Positions 1 to 7,070 of a stretch of DNA of 8,626 bases are shown here, one piece after another. Made by a program: the position numbers and the translations under genes. Under the pieces are notes generated by a model. It did no database searches, was not told the DNA's origin, and saw only the letters and a list, made by a program, of their open reading frames with translations. Within the stretch, counting starts at the first letter, position 1, and each line of letters opens with the position of its first letter. Where the stretch lies: the NCBI GenBank assembly GCA_021808875.1, contig JAKBAU010000142.1, positions 1 through 8,626 on the forward strand. The letters are read 5' to 3'. The stretch is from Pseudomonadota bacterium (GTDB lineage: Bacteria; Pseudomonadota; Alphaproteobacteria; Micropepsales; Micropepsaceae).

Positions 1-22
1 GGACAGATGGGCTGGAGTTTCC

Positions 23-631
23 ATGGTGGGCGATATGAACACGGCAGGCGCGCGCGAGGCGGTGGCGTCCGACAGCCCGGCGCTTTCAGAGTCTTTGGCG
101 CGGGCGTTCCATGACGATCCGATGATGTGCCATTTGCTGTCGGATCCGAGCACGCGTCCGATCGTGATGCCGCGCCTTTTCCGGCTGCTGTTCAAGCTGG
201 CCCAACCGCTTGGCTCGTGTGACGTGACGGAAGGCTATGAAGCGGCGTCGCTGTGGCGCCCGCCTGGCCAGTGGCATGTTCACTGGTGGCAATACATCGT
301 TCATGGTCCCGAGCTGCTCAGGGTGTTCGGGAGGGGAGCGCTGCGGGTGATGGCGACCATGGATATGGTCGAGCGCCTGCACCCCAAGGAGCCACACTGG
401 TATCTACAGGTTATCGGTACCGATCCGCCACATCAGGGCAAGGGTTTTGCTGGACGGCTGATGCGCCGGCGGCTGGCGATGGTCGATGCCCAAAAGCTGC
501 CGGCCTATCTGGAATCATCGAAGGAAACCAACATCCCGATCTACCGCAGCTTTGGCTTCGAGGTGACAGGCGAGATCAAGATACCCGATGGTCCAACATT
601 ATGGCCGATGTGGCGGCACGCACGAAACTGA
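23..631 (+). CDS. GNAT-family N-acetyltransferase
   Basis: This 202-residue protein is a probable cytoplasmic acetyltransferase that moves an acetyl group from acetyl-CoA to an amine; the substrate cannot be read from the sequence. The acetyl-CoA-binding signature of the fold (Q/R-x-x-G-x-G/A) is seen as Q138-G-K-G-F-A143, preceded by the strand HWYLQVIGTDP (residues 125-135). The usual C-terminal segment IPIYRSFGF (171-179) supplies Y174, the position of the general-acid tyrosine in many GNATs. The first 100 residues are less conserved and rich in hydrophobic and tryptophan residues. The ATG is chosen because GGAG lies 5 nt upstream; an in-frame ATG four codons later is a weaker alternative. 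Only 22 bases precede it, so the promoter is not visible. A glutathione S-transferase gene follows after 14 bp, suggesting one transcript. The family call is firm and the substrate unknown. Confidence 0.88.
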   Translation: MVGDMNTAGAREAVASDSPALSESLARAFHDDPMMCHLLSDPSTRPIVMPRLFRLLFKLAQPLGSCDVTEGYEAASLWRPPGQWHVHWWQYIVHGPELLRVFGRGALRVMATMDMVERLHPKEPHWYLQVIGTDPPHQGKGFAGRLMRRRLAMVDAQKLPAYLESSKETNIPIYRSFGFEVTGEIKIPDGPTLWPMWRHARN

Positions 632-645
632 GCAAGGAGCAGGTA

Positions 646-1281
646 GTGATCAAAATCCATCATCTCAATAATTCGCGGTCACAGCGCATACTGTGGCTGG
701 CTGAAGAGCTAGAGCTCGACTACGAGATCGTTCGCTATCAGCGTCAAAGTCCGGTGCCGCTGGCGCCACCTGAACTTAAAAAGATTCATCCCCTCGGCAA
801 ATCGCCGGTGATGGTGGATGGAGCTACGACGATTGCCGAATCTGGTGCCATCGTCGAATACCTGATCGATGTCTATGGCAGAGGCAGGTTCAGGCCGGCG
901 CACGGGACAACCGATTACTGGAAATATGTCGAATGGATGCATTATGCCGAAGGCTCGGCCATGCTGCCGCTGATGCTGGCGCTTTATGCTGGCACACTGG
1001 GCGATGGTGCCGCCCCATTGCGTCCGCGCATCGACAGCGAGATCGCCAATCATTTCGGCTATATGGAGGACGCGCTCACGGGGCGTAGCTATTTTGTCGG
1101 TGACGGGCTGACCGGGGCCGATATCCAGCTGCTGTTCGTGCTTGAGGCAGCTGGAGAAGTTCTTGAGGGATATCCGCGGTTGCGTGACTATCGTACGCGT
1201 ATGCAGGGCCGTCCTGCTTATGGGCGGGCTATCACCAAGGGCGGGCCTTATGATCTGGCGCGGAACCGGGCGAGGGAATAG
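646..1281 (+). CDS. Glutathione S-transferase family protein
   Basis: This 211-residue cytosolic protein has the two-domain GST layout and would conjugate or transfer glutathione to electrophiles, or act in glutathione-dependent redox chemistry. Residues 1-78 form the thioredoxin-like domain: it opens IKIHHLNNSRSQRILWL and carries cis-proline P54 in GKSPVM and the glutathione gamma-Glu-binding E65-S66 in ESGAIVEYL. The candidate catalytic residue is a serine (S10 or S12), as in bacterial beta/theta-like GSTs. The helical domain has the N-capping box T156-G-A-D159. The start is a GTG preceded by AAGGAG at 6 nt and begins exactly where family members begin. An in-frame ATG at 601 lies inside the acetyltransferase gene and would add 15 atypical residues, so it was rejected. 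The gene sits 14 bp after the acetyltransferase stop, probably in the same operon, and converges on the TPR-sulfotransferase gene. The 63-bp convergent gap shows no convincing terminator. The exact substrate is unknown. Confidence 0.9.
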   Translation: MIKIHHLNNSRSQRILWLAEELELDYEIVRYQRQSPVPLAPPELKKIHPLGKSPVMVDGATTIAESGAIVEYLIDVYGRGRFRPAHGTTDYWKYVEWMHYAEGSAMLPLMLALYAGTLGDGAAPLRPRIDSEIANHFGYMEDALTGRSYFVGDGLTGADIQLLFVLEAAGEVLEGYPRLRDYRTRMQGRPAYGRAITKGGPYDLARNRARE

Positions 1282-1344
1282 GTCACAGATCCAGCGACCG
1301 GCGGTCAGCACGGGAACCTGCTGTGTGTTGAACTGGCCGTGGTC

Positions 1345-3342
1345 CTAGGCCGGGCGAGTTTCGATACCGCACCACAGGCCGGTGTTGAGATCGACATTGG
1401 CGGCCAGGAGGGCGGCCCGCAAGGGTTCAAGATAGCTTCCGAAACGCGGGGCGCGCGGTGCTGCGGGTCTGACAGCATCGCGAACCTGGACCGCGGTCAA
1501 GGTTGCGATCGGGGGGCGCGGTCGTGAAAAGTCGCCACAGGCTTCGTGCCAATCAAGGCCGATGCGGGCGACGAGCTCAGGTGCGGCGCGGGTGAAATTG
1601 ACCGCGAACTCCTCGTATTGCAGCGTCACCAGACGCGGACCAAGCACTCGCTGCCAATGCGCTGCCAGCTTTGCATATTGACCATAGAAATGGCCGATGT
1701 CCGCGAGGCTGGTGGTGAAGGTCCAGCCCTTGCTGAATTCGTGCCGCCAGATGGAGAGGCCAACTTCCAGCGGGTTGCGCCGGAGGTGGATCATAATGGC
1801 ATTGGGGAACATCTGCGCGATGAGGCCGGCGGCCTGAAAATTCAGCGGGTTCTTGTCGATGACATAGGCCGCACCCGGTCGCAATGCGATGTCAGCAAGA
1901 TAGTCCCTCGCCCATTGCTCAAGCTGCGCAGGAGGCGGCAGTTTCAAATCAGGCTGGCGCAGAATCTCGTTGAGACGCATTTCGAGAACAACGCGCTCGC
2001 CGCAATCTTGCACCAAGGGATGACCGGCAAGGACCGCATCGGTCAGGGTCGTACCCGAACGCGGCATGCCGAAGATGAAGATTGGCCGCGGGCCGCTGAC
2101 GGGTGCGCGTTCGGCCGGTGGCGCAGCAAACAGTTCTGCAATCCGCGCGAACCGTGCTTCGCTTTGGGTGGGATCATACGCATAGCCTTCGCGCCGTGCG
2201 ATATCGCGCTTCTGCGCATGGGCGAGGTCATAGGCCGCACAGGCGCCAGCGATGTCACCCGCCGCCTCCAGCCCGTGGCCCAGTGCAAGCCCCGCCATGG
2301 CGCGGTCATCGGGCGCCCGCCCGCTTTGCGCGGTGAGACGCCTGAGTGCATCGAGCTCTTCGGGCCGAAAACGACCACGCGTCAGAAGCGCCAGCAGCCA
2401 ATAGGTGTCAGCGCGGTCGGGATCGCGCGCGAGTGCGGCCCGGCAGGCTGTTGCGGCGTCGTCGAGCCGGCCCTGGAAGGTCAGGAGACGCGCCCTGCCT
2501 GCCAGCAGCACCGGATCTTGTGGCGACAGCGCCGCAGCTTTCGCGAAGGCCCGTTCGGCCTCGACAAAATCATTAATCTGAAGACAAATCTGGCCGTAGG
2601 CGGCCCAATCCGCAGCGCTGGCTGCACCCAAGGAGAGCATTTTGCGTGTGGCACTCCTAGCCAGCCGGAAGTCGCCCAGTTCGAACGCGGCTGTGGCCTC
2701 CATGCGGACAGCAGCCGGGCTGTCCGGTTGGGCTTTGCGCCAGGCCTCGGCATGTGTCCGCAGCGCCGGCCAGTTTCGCTCCACGACCAGAAGGTCGGCC
2801 TTCAGGCGCCAGAAGGCTTCGGTTTCGCCACGCCGTACCGTGCCAAGCAGGGCCCAGGCCTGGGCGATGTCGCCCATCGCGGCAATGACGCGGGCAAGCT
2901 TGACGGTCACCACCGGATCGCCCTCCGACAGGCTCAAGGCCCGCTCATAGGCTTCACGGGCTGCGGCGGTTTTGTCTTGCGCGGCCCGTGCATCACCGAG
3001 TTGTGTCCAGGCAAGGGCGCTTTGCGGTAGGTGCCGCAAGAGTTCGAGGACTTCGCGCTCGGCCTCGCCGGCCCTGTTTTGCGCCAGTAGCCATTCGGCC
3101 AGGTGCAGACGCCACTGCGGCTCGGCTGGCGCGGCGCGCAGGGCGGCCAGAATGAACGACGCAGCCTCTGCCGGTCGGCCCAGGCGGGTCAGGGCGCAAC
3201 CCATGAAGCTCGCTGCGGCAGTGTTCTGCGGCGCGAGGTCGAGTGCGGTGCGCAGATGGGGGATGGCTTGCGCGGGCCGTCCGGCGTCGAGTGCGGCGAC
3301 GCCACGCGTAAGCGCTCGCTGTGCATTGCGTGCTGCTGTCAC
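1345..3342 (-). CDS. TPR-repeat sulfotransferase family protein
   Basis: This is a 665-residue two-part protein. Residues about 10-400 are tandem tetratricopeptide-like helical repeats (for example A-x-x-x-G-R-x-x-E-A patterns at 12-70, 125-140, 258-275 and 285-305), which normally bind protein partners. Residues about 418-640 are a PAPS-dependent sulfotransferase domain. The 5'-phosphosulfate loop is IFIFGMPRSGTTL (421-433), DKNPLNF (496-502) follows, and the 3'-phosphate-binding segment is LRRNPLEVGLSIW (520-532). It would move sulfate from PAPS to an unknown acceptor such as a carbohydrate, lipid or protein. No signal peptide or membrane segment is seen, so it is probably cytoplasmic. The start is a GTG with AGGA about 6 nt upstream. 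No PAPS synthesis or polysaccharide genes are visible nearby; the nearest upstream gene on this strand is a methyltransferase 141 bp away. The fusion itself is common in Alphaproteobacteria. The domain call is firm and the acceptor unknown. Confidence 0.9.
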   Translation of the reverse strand: MTAARNAQRALTRGVAALDAGRPAQAIPHLRTALDLAPQNTAAASFMGCALTRLGRPAEAASFILAALRAAPAEPQWRLHLAEWLLAQNRAGEAEREVLELLRHLPQSALAWTQLGDARAAQDKTAAAREAYERALSLSEGDPVVTVKLARVIAAMGDIAQAWALLGTVRRGETEAFWRLKADLLVVERNWPALRTHAEAWRKAQPDSPAAVRMEATAAFELGDFRLARSATRKMLSLGAASAADWAAYGQICLQINDFVEAERAFAKAAALSPQDPVLLAGRARLLTFQGRLDDAATACRAALARDPDRADTYWLLALLTRGRFRPEELDALRRLTAQSGRAPDDRAMAGLALGHGLEAAGDIAGACAAYDLAHAQKRDIARREGYAYDPTQSEARFARIAELFAAPPAERAPVSGPRPIFIFGMPRSGTTLTDAVLAGHPLVQDCGERVVLEMRLNEILRQPDLKLPPPAQLEQWARDYLADIALRPGAAYVIDKNPLNFQAAGLIAQMFPNAIMIHLRRNPLEVGLSIWRHEFSKGWTFTTSLADIGHFYGQYAKLAAHWQRVLGPRLVTLQYEEFAVNFTRAAPELVARIGLDWHEACGDFSRPRPPIATLTAVQVRDAVRPAAPRAPRFGSYLEPLRAALLAANVDLNTGLWCGIETRPA

Positions 3343-3379
3343 GGCAATCCTGCAACCGGGTTAAACGACCACGAGACGC

Positions 3380-3430
3380 GGGCGCGCCCCGTGTCATAGT
3401 AAGTGCCATGCCCTTGTGACGTCGAGGGCA
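3380..3430 (-). promoter_or_regulatory. Possible promoter/operator region of the TPR-sulfotransferase gene
   Basis: The 141-bp spacer between the methyltransferase stop and the sulfotransferase start holds three marks. On the minus strand there is a TACTAT hexamer (3396-3401) with TCGACG 18 bp upstream, a weak sigma-70-like pair. The inverted repeat TGCCCT/AGGGCA (3409-3414 and 3425-3430, 10-nt spacer) surrounds that -35-like box. A perfect 10-bp palindrome GGGCGCGCCC (3380-3389) lies just downstream of the -10, close to the expected transcript start. No T-tract follows the repeat, so it does not look like a terminator of the upstream gene. The palindromes are plain in the sequence; their role is inference. 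Confidence 0.25.
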
Positions 3431-3483
3431 AATGAGCCGTCTGGGCCGCGGTGTTGCGGACGCTTCCTGCGCACGTCAAACCG

Positions 3484-4104
3484 TTAGCGTGGCCTTGCCG
3501 TACCCCAGTAATTAAAGCCCGCAAAATGGGGCGTACCGGGCAGGTACATGGTTTCCATATCCGCGATGTGAAAGCCGCCGGCCTCGATGAGTTCGGGCAC
3601 CGCGCGGGTGAGATGACAGCCGCCGCCGATGCGTCGCCACATCGGCTCGAGACGTTGCTGCCAGCGATAGGCTGAAGCATCAGGCGCCTTGCCGTGTTCG
3701 CAGAACAGCATCACGCCCTCGGGCTTCAGGACCCGGCGCATCTGCTGCAGCGCGGCCGCAACGTCGCTGATGGTGCACAGCGTATAGGTGATGAGGATGG
3801 TGTCGACGCTTCTGTCCGCGAGTGGAATCTGTTCACCGGGCAGATCGAGAAATTCGACAGGAAAGGACTGTTCTTTCAGTCGCTCCGTGCTGCGTGCCCG
3901 CATCTCCGCCGAGGGCTCCAGCGCCCACAGCTGTGTTACCTTGCTGGCATCATAGAATGGCAGGTTGTGGCCTGCGCCAAAGCCGATTTCGAGCACCCGG
4001 CCCTCGGCGCGTGGCACAACCTTGCGGCGCTGATAGCGGATGGGTTTGGACGACATTGCCCGGTCGAGCAGCGCAGGCAGGATATGGCGCGCGTAGAACC
4101 CCAT
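3484..4104 (-). CDS. Class I SAM-dependent methyltransferase, METTL7/TMT1-like
   Basis: This 206-residue protein has a Rossmann-fold SAM-binding domain. Motif I is VLEIGFGAGHNLPFY (37-51), the acidic residue that holds the SAM ribose is E63 in ALEPS, and the motif IV region is SVDTILITYTLCTI (99-112). The C-terminal half carries the pattern E136-H137 ... W148-Q ... P154-M-W156 ... G160-G161-G162-C163-x-L-T-R. From memory this matches the layout of animal METTL7A/B (TMT1), which S-methylate small alkyl thiols. A thiol or lipid-like acceptor is therefore plausible but inferred; a generic Methyltransf_11 enzyme is the conservative reading. There is no clear membrane anchor, unlike METTL7. The ATG has GGAG 8 nt upstream. 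It lies 37 bp downstream of the TonB-like gene, probably in the same transcript. Confidence 0.85.
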   Translation of the reverse strand: MGFYARHILPALLDRAMSSKPIRYQRRKVVPRAEGRVLEIGFGAGHNLPFYDASKVTQLWALEPSAEMRARSTERLKEQSFPVEFLDLPGEQIPLADRSVDTILITYTLCTISDVAAALQQMRRVLKPEGVMLFCEHGKAPDASAYRWQQRLEPMWRRIGGGCHLTRAVPELIEAGGFHIADMETMYLPGTPHFAGFNYWGTARPR

Positions 4105-4142
4105 GTGTTGGTCTCCGATGTCCGGTCAGCATGTCAGTCTCG

Positions 4143-4775
4143 CTAATGGGCGAGATTGTAGCAAGGCAGGCCGAGATTGGAATTGGGGCTGTTGGGTCGA
4201 CACGGCCGAGTGAACTTGCGTGGCGGCGCTTTCTGCTTCTGAAGTTGCTGCTCCCAGACGCTGCCCGGCGGCTTGCCCAGGCGCAGCCCCTTGCCCGGGT
4301 TGGCGGGCGGCAGGTCCCACAGGTCGAACTGGCAATGCAAACGGTCGAGCGGGGTCAGGTAGCCGTAATTCATCTCGCTGCAATTGTAGAGGTATTCGCC
4401 CAGCGCACGCAGGCCATTGTAATCCTCGCCCGTCAGGGGCGCGGTGGGCGGCGGCGGGGGCACGGCAAAACCTTGTGCGTTCGGAACCGGAACGTTCTCG
4501 TAGGGGGTCGGCTTTTTCTTTTTCTTTTGTGGGCGCAGCACAGGAACCGGCGATGCAGGGGCGTGGATCTTTGGCTTGGTCAGCCACAGAGTGATCGCGG
4601 TTTCATGGTAGTGCGGGATTTCAGAGGATGGCAGGTAGAAGGACTGCAGAATGATCCAGAGCGCCAGTGCATGGAGCAGCAGCACCAGCAGGCCGGCTGC
4701 AACCGCCCGCTCTGCCGAACGGGTACGGCTGGTCGGTGGAGGCGGCTCTGTGTGCAAGGCCTTAAGGCCACTCAT
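4143..4775 (-). CDS. Membrane-anchored proline/lysine-rich TonB-like protein, function unknown
   Basis: I do not recognise a named family for this 210-residue protein. Its layout is visible: a short cytoplasmic N-terminus with a PPPP run, one membrane segment (about 24-46, AGLLVLLLHALALWIILQS), then a periplasmic region. That region has a proline-rich stretch with five consecutive lysines (84-88) and PPPPP (106-110), and a tail with four cysteines (C132, C148, C192, C205). The segment L-x-x-Y-L-x-x-C ... L-x-R-x-x-C (125-148) looks like a conserved paired-cysteine module and could form a disulfide. The order of elements is that of TonB, but no TonB C-terminal domain is recognisable. The ATG is chosen because GGAG lies 5 nt upstream; a GTG 28 codons earlier lacks such a site. 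It is followed after 37 bp by the methyltransferase gene. The envelope location is well supported and the function is not known. Confidence 0.75.
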   Translation of the reverse strand: MSGLKALHTEPPPPTSRTRSAERAVAAGLLVLLLHALALWIILQSFYLPSSEIPHYHETAITLWLTKPKIHAPASPVPVLRPQKKKKKPTPYENVPVPNAQGFAVPPPPPTAPLTGEDYNGLRALGEYLYNCSEMNYGYLTPLDRLHCQFDLWDLPPANPGKGLRLGKPPGSVWEQQLQKQKAPPRKFTRPCRPNSPNSNLGLPCYNLAH

Positions 4776-4855
4776 GACTACTCCGAGGCTCACCGCCAGC
4801 TGATGACCAGCGCACCCGAACGGCGAAGGCCCCGGCAGCTGCCGACTGGCCATCG

Positions 4856-4927
4856 TCACTCAGCTGGCAAATCCCAGACGATTGGCATCGCCGTGCCAGG
4901 GGGCGCTAAGGTTTCCGGCTCGCCCAT
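4856..4927 (-). CDS. Possible small ORF or remnant, 23 codons, doubtful
   Basis: This short frame begins MGEPETLAPPGTAMPIVWDL and ends 80 bp before the TonB-like start. The same frame is open for about 40 further codons upstream, ending in SLARQKIRDEGFAQDPKAGY just before the ATG, and the codon choice is moderately GC3-rich. That suggests either a small protein with an unrecognised start, the tail of a decayed gene, or chance openness in GC-rich DNA. The ribosome-binding site is weak (AGGCGGG close to the ATG). No family is recognised. Confidence 0.2.
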   Translation of the reverse strand: MGEPETLAPPGTAMPIVWDLPAE

Positions 4928-5047
4928 ATAGCCCGCCTTGGGGTCTTGGGCGAAGCCCTCATCTCGGATCTTTTGCCGCGCAAGAGACCGTCTCAGGCCC
5001 CCCTGCCTCAGGGGACGGTGAGGAACGGGGTGGATGGCCTGGGCTCA

Positions 5048-5068
5048 TGCCTTGGCGCCCTCAAGGCA
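5048..5068 (-). terminator. Stem-loop after the ferredoxin gene, possible weak terminator
   Basis: A perfect 7-bp stem, TGCCTTG/CAAGGCA with a 7-nt loop, begins 16 bp after the ferredoxin stop on the minus strand. It is well placed to end or protect the reductase-ferredoxin transcript, but no run of T follows. A factor-independent terminator is therefore uncertain; it may act as a 3' stabilising hairpin instead. Confidence 0.35.
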
Positions 5069-5084
5069 CCTTGGATGGGGAGCC

Positions 5085-5393
5085 TCACTCCGGAGCGAGG
5101 GTGACCGTGATGCCGTCCAGGGCGTCAGAGCAGGTGATCTGGCAGGCCAGGCGCGAATTCTCCTGCACCGCAAGCGCCATATCGAGCATATCGGTCTCGG
5201 CATCGGATTTGGGCGGCAGCTTCTCGTACCAGCCGTCTTCGACATAGACATGGCAGGTTGCACAGGCGCAGGCGCCGCCACACTCGGCGGTGATGGGAAG
5301 GCCGGCGTCGCGCAGCATTTCCATCAAGGTCCAGTTGTCGCGGCCTTCAATTTCTCTCGACACGCCAGAGCGGTCGGTGGCGATGATTTTCAT
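5085..5393 (-). CDS. [2Fe-2S] ferredoxin, adrenodoxin type
   Basis: This 102-residue soluble electron carrier has the cluster ligand pattern C38-x5-C44-x2-C47-x36-C84, exactly the adrenodoxin/ISC-type spacing. Two further cysteines, C42 and C88, are extra and not expected to bind the cluster. The acidic surface typical of these proteins is seen in the segment DAETDMLDMA (64-73), which in adrenodoxin relatives contacts the reductase and the P450 or biogenesis partner. Length is normal for the family. The ATG is the first in frame and fits the family start (MKIIATDRSG), although its ribosome-binding site (GAGACAGCC) is weak. That would suit translation coupled to the reductase gene ending 20 bp upstream. 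The likely job is to accept electrons from that reductase and pass them to an oxygenase, a P450 or Fe-S assembly. No hsc/isc genes or P450 are in view, so the terminal partner is unknown. Confidence 0.93.
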   Translation of the reverse strand: MKIIATDRSGVSREIEGRDNWTLMEMLRDAGLPITAECGGACACATCHVYVEDGWYEKLPPKSDAETDMLDMALAVQENSRLACQITCSDALDGITVTLAPE

Positions 5394-5413
5394 GGCTGTC
5401 TCACAGATGGGCG

Positions 5414-6515
<1,102 letters not shown>

Positions 6516-6575
6516 CGCCATCCTGCACCGGCGCCTCAGCGCAGGCCTATATCCAAGCTTACGCCGGGAATCAAA

Positions 6576-6588
6576 GACAGCGCCTGTC
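6576..6588 (-). terminator. Small stem-loop after the Hpt gene, weak terminator candidate
   Basis: Just past the Hpt stop on the minus strand, GACAG-GCG-CTGTC forms a 5-bp stem followed by TTTGATT. The stem is short and the T-tract broken, so termination would be inefficient at best. The rest of the 137-bp spacer to the reductase holds only the promoter described separately. Confidence 0.25.
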
Positions 6589-6591
6589 ACC

Positions 6592-6936
6592 CTAACTGCG
6601 GCGATAGAGCGCGATAAAGTTGGCAACAAGCCGCATTTCGTCGGCTAAAGCCGCAAGGCCCCTCTTGGCGCCATAGCCCTTCGGGCTCTGTTTTTCGAGA
6701 GTCGCGGCAAGTTCACCAATGCCAAAGGCGCCAATGCCTCGGGCTCCGCCCTTGAGGGCATGGGCATGTTCGCGCCAGCGCTTGTCATCGCCGGCCTGAT
6801 TGGCCTTGCGCAGCCCTGCGAAAAGTTCCTCGGCCTGGGTCGAGAACAGCGCGAGGATCTCGCGGTTGAGCGCCTCATTGCCGCCCGTATAGCGGTCCAA
6901 ATGGCTCAGATCGACGGGCGATGTGTCGGCGCTCAT
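6592..6936 (-). CDS. Stand-alone Hpt (histidine phosphotransfer) domain protein
   Basis: This 114-residue, all-helical, single-domain protein relays phosphate between a hybrid sensor kinase receiver and a response regulator. The core motif H57-A-H59-A-L-K-G-G-A-R-G-I-G-A matches the Hpt consensus (A-H-x-L-K-G-x-A-x-x-x-G); H59 is the phosphoacceptor and K62/G63 are the conserved companions. Residues 20-45 (NREILALFSTQAEELFAGL) and 73-110 supply the other helices of the bundle. The start is the only plausible one: ATG with a perfect AAGGAGG, but only one base separates the two, an unusually short spacing. No kinase or response regulator lies in the window, so the cognate partners are elsewhere. 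It lies 134 bp after the NnrU-like gene on the same strand and may have its own promoter there. Confidence 0.88.
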   Translation of the reverse strand: MSADTSPVDLSHLDRYTGGNEALNREILALFSTQAEELFAGLRKANQAGDDKRWREHAHALKGGARGIGAFGIGELAATLEKQSPKGYGAKRGLAALADEMRLVANFIALYRRS

Positions 6937-6965
6937 GCCTCCTTGTGGCGCAAAACACTTAAAGT

Positions 6966-6995
6966 TCTGTCAGCGTCCGCGACATTCATGACAGA
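6966..6995. promoter_or_regulatory. Inverted repeat upstream of the Hpt gene, possible operator
   Basis: TCTGTCA (6966-6972) and TGACAGA (6989-6995) form a perfect 7-bp inverted repeat with a 16-bp spacer. It begins 29 bp upstream of the Hpt start codon. The half-site centres are 23 bp apart, a little over two helical turns, so a dimeric regulator could bind one face. No T-tract follows and the loop is long, so a terminator is unlikely. The TGACAG half-site also occurs in the small hairpin after the same gene, which may be chance. Confidence 0.3.
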
Positions 6996-7070
6996 CCAGC
7001 GCAAAGCAATGCTGAGGCTCTTTCCGCCAGCACCGCTTGGGCCTCCCCCAACCTGTGCCAAAGGCCGTGG

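Larger units (their letters stand above)
4776..5084. other. Gene-free structured spacer between the ferredoxin and TonB-like genes
   Basis: This 309-bp stretch has no confidently assigned gene. It is dense in short dyads: GGGC-GAA-GCCC (4948-4958), GAGAC-C-GTCTC (4984-4994), CCCCTG-CCT-CAGGGG (5000-5014) and a 7-bp stem at 5048-5068. None has a T-tract on either side. One minus-strand frame stays open from 5044 to a TGA at 4856-4858 with fairly coding-like codons, but it has no ATG, GTG or TTG near its beginning. The spacer presumably contains the end of the ferredoxin transcript and the promoter of the TonB-like gene. I could not place a convincing -35/-10 pair. Confidence 0.4.

Noticed and set aside
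601..645. ATG start for the glutathione S-transferase
   Set aside because: It would add 15 non-family residues and overlap the acetyltransferase; the GTG at 646 has a well-spaced AAGGAG and matches the family start.
1296..1306. GACC-GGC-GGTC dyad in the convergent gap as a terminator
   Set aside because: It has only a 4-bp stem and no T-tract on either strand.
1546..3030. A long open frame of 494 codons on the plus strand opposite the TPR-sulfotransferase gene
   Set aside because: It is a shadow in GC-rich DNA: the translation has no recognisable motif, while the minus strand has intact TPR and PAPS-binding motifs.
4508..4531. A/G tract encoding five lysines as a programmed frameshift site
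   Set aside because: AAG and AAA alternate, no A run exceeds five, the preceding base does not fit X-XXY-YYZ, and there is no second frame to enter.
4776..4859. GTG start 28 codons upstream for the TonB-like protein
   Set aside because: It has no good ribosome-binding site, whereas the internal ATG has GGAG at 5 nt just before a typical cytoplasmic tail and membrane helix.
3822..4931. A 369-codon plus-strand open frame across the methyltransferase and TonB-like genes
   Set aside because: It covers two well-supported opposite-strand genes and their gap, is low in family-like motifs and rich in R/A/G as expected of a shadow.
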